From: Prinia subflava
Taxonomy: Eukaryota; Chordata; Aves; Passeriformes; Cisticolidae
NCBI RefSeq assembly: GCF_021018805.1
Contig: NC_086248.1
Coordinates: 21,584,922-21,648,921, forward strand
Direction of reading: 5' to 3'
DNA length: 64,000 nucleotides
This document shows, in pieces, positions 62,640-64,000 of this stretch (position 1 is its first letter; each line of letters begins with the position of its first letter). Both the position numbers and the translations under genes were made by a program. The notes beneath the pieces were generated by a model. It had not been told where the DNA came from, did not search any database, and saw nothing but the letters and a program-made list of their open reading frames with translations.

Positions 62640-64000
<1,361 letters not shown>

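Overview
The window is vertebrate nuclear DNA, almost certainly from a bird. It is AT-rich, has no bacterial-style gene packing, and carries many CR1 retrotransposon fragments whose 3' ends show the avian CR1 terminal repeat (ATTCTATG-type octamers). It also carries several endogenous-retrovirus LTRs of types common in birds. A passerine is my guess from the LTR types, which is weaker than the bird call.

Only one real protein-coding gene is recognised. At 62640-62799 on the minus strand lies the last coding exon of CSMD1 (CUB and Sushi multiple domains 1): the cytoplasmic tail with an NPxY-type motif and the conserved C-terminus. Reading leftwards, about 3.4 kb of probable 3' UTR follows, ending near two AATAAA signals at 59298 and 59438. 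The rest of the gene would lie beyond the right edge, and 1-59280 is the gene desert downstream of CSMD1.

Layout of the desert: a poly(T) tract opens the window. A tail-to-tail CR1 pair lies at 1060-2985, and its second member contains a four-copy 44-bp minisatellite. Two solo-LTR-like elements lie at 9281-9863 and 10901-11412. CR1 pieces recur at 8131, 12509, 25318, 25503, 26330, 28208, 34475, 38865, 41373, 45760, 49195, 53430, 54708 and 57690. The most complex locus is 41925-44880. There a minus-strand ERVL-like LTR is interrupted by a plus-strand ERVL-like LTR, which is itself interrupted by a 400-bp minus-strand solo LTR with a 6-bp target-site duplication. A decayed envelope-like reading frame runs into the outer LTR from 44155.

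The remaining sequence is mostly unique AT-rich DNA with simple repeats. A few coding-like open frames (13789-14052, 21964-22386, 55187-55695) could not be assigned. No tRNA, rRNA or CRISPR array was seen. No computation or database search was run; family names rest on recognition of sequence patterns.
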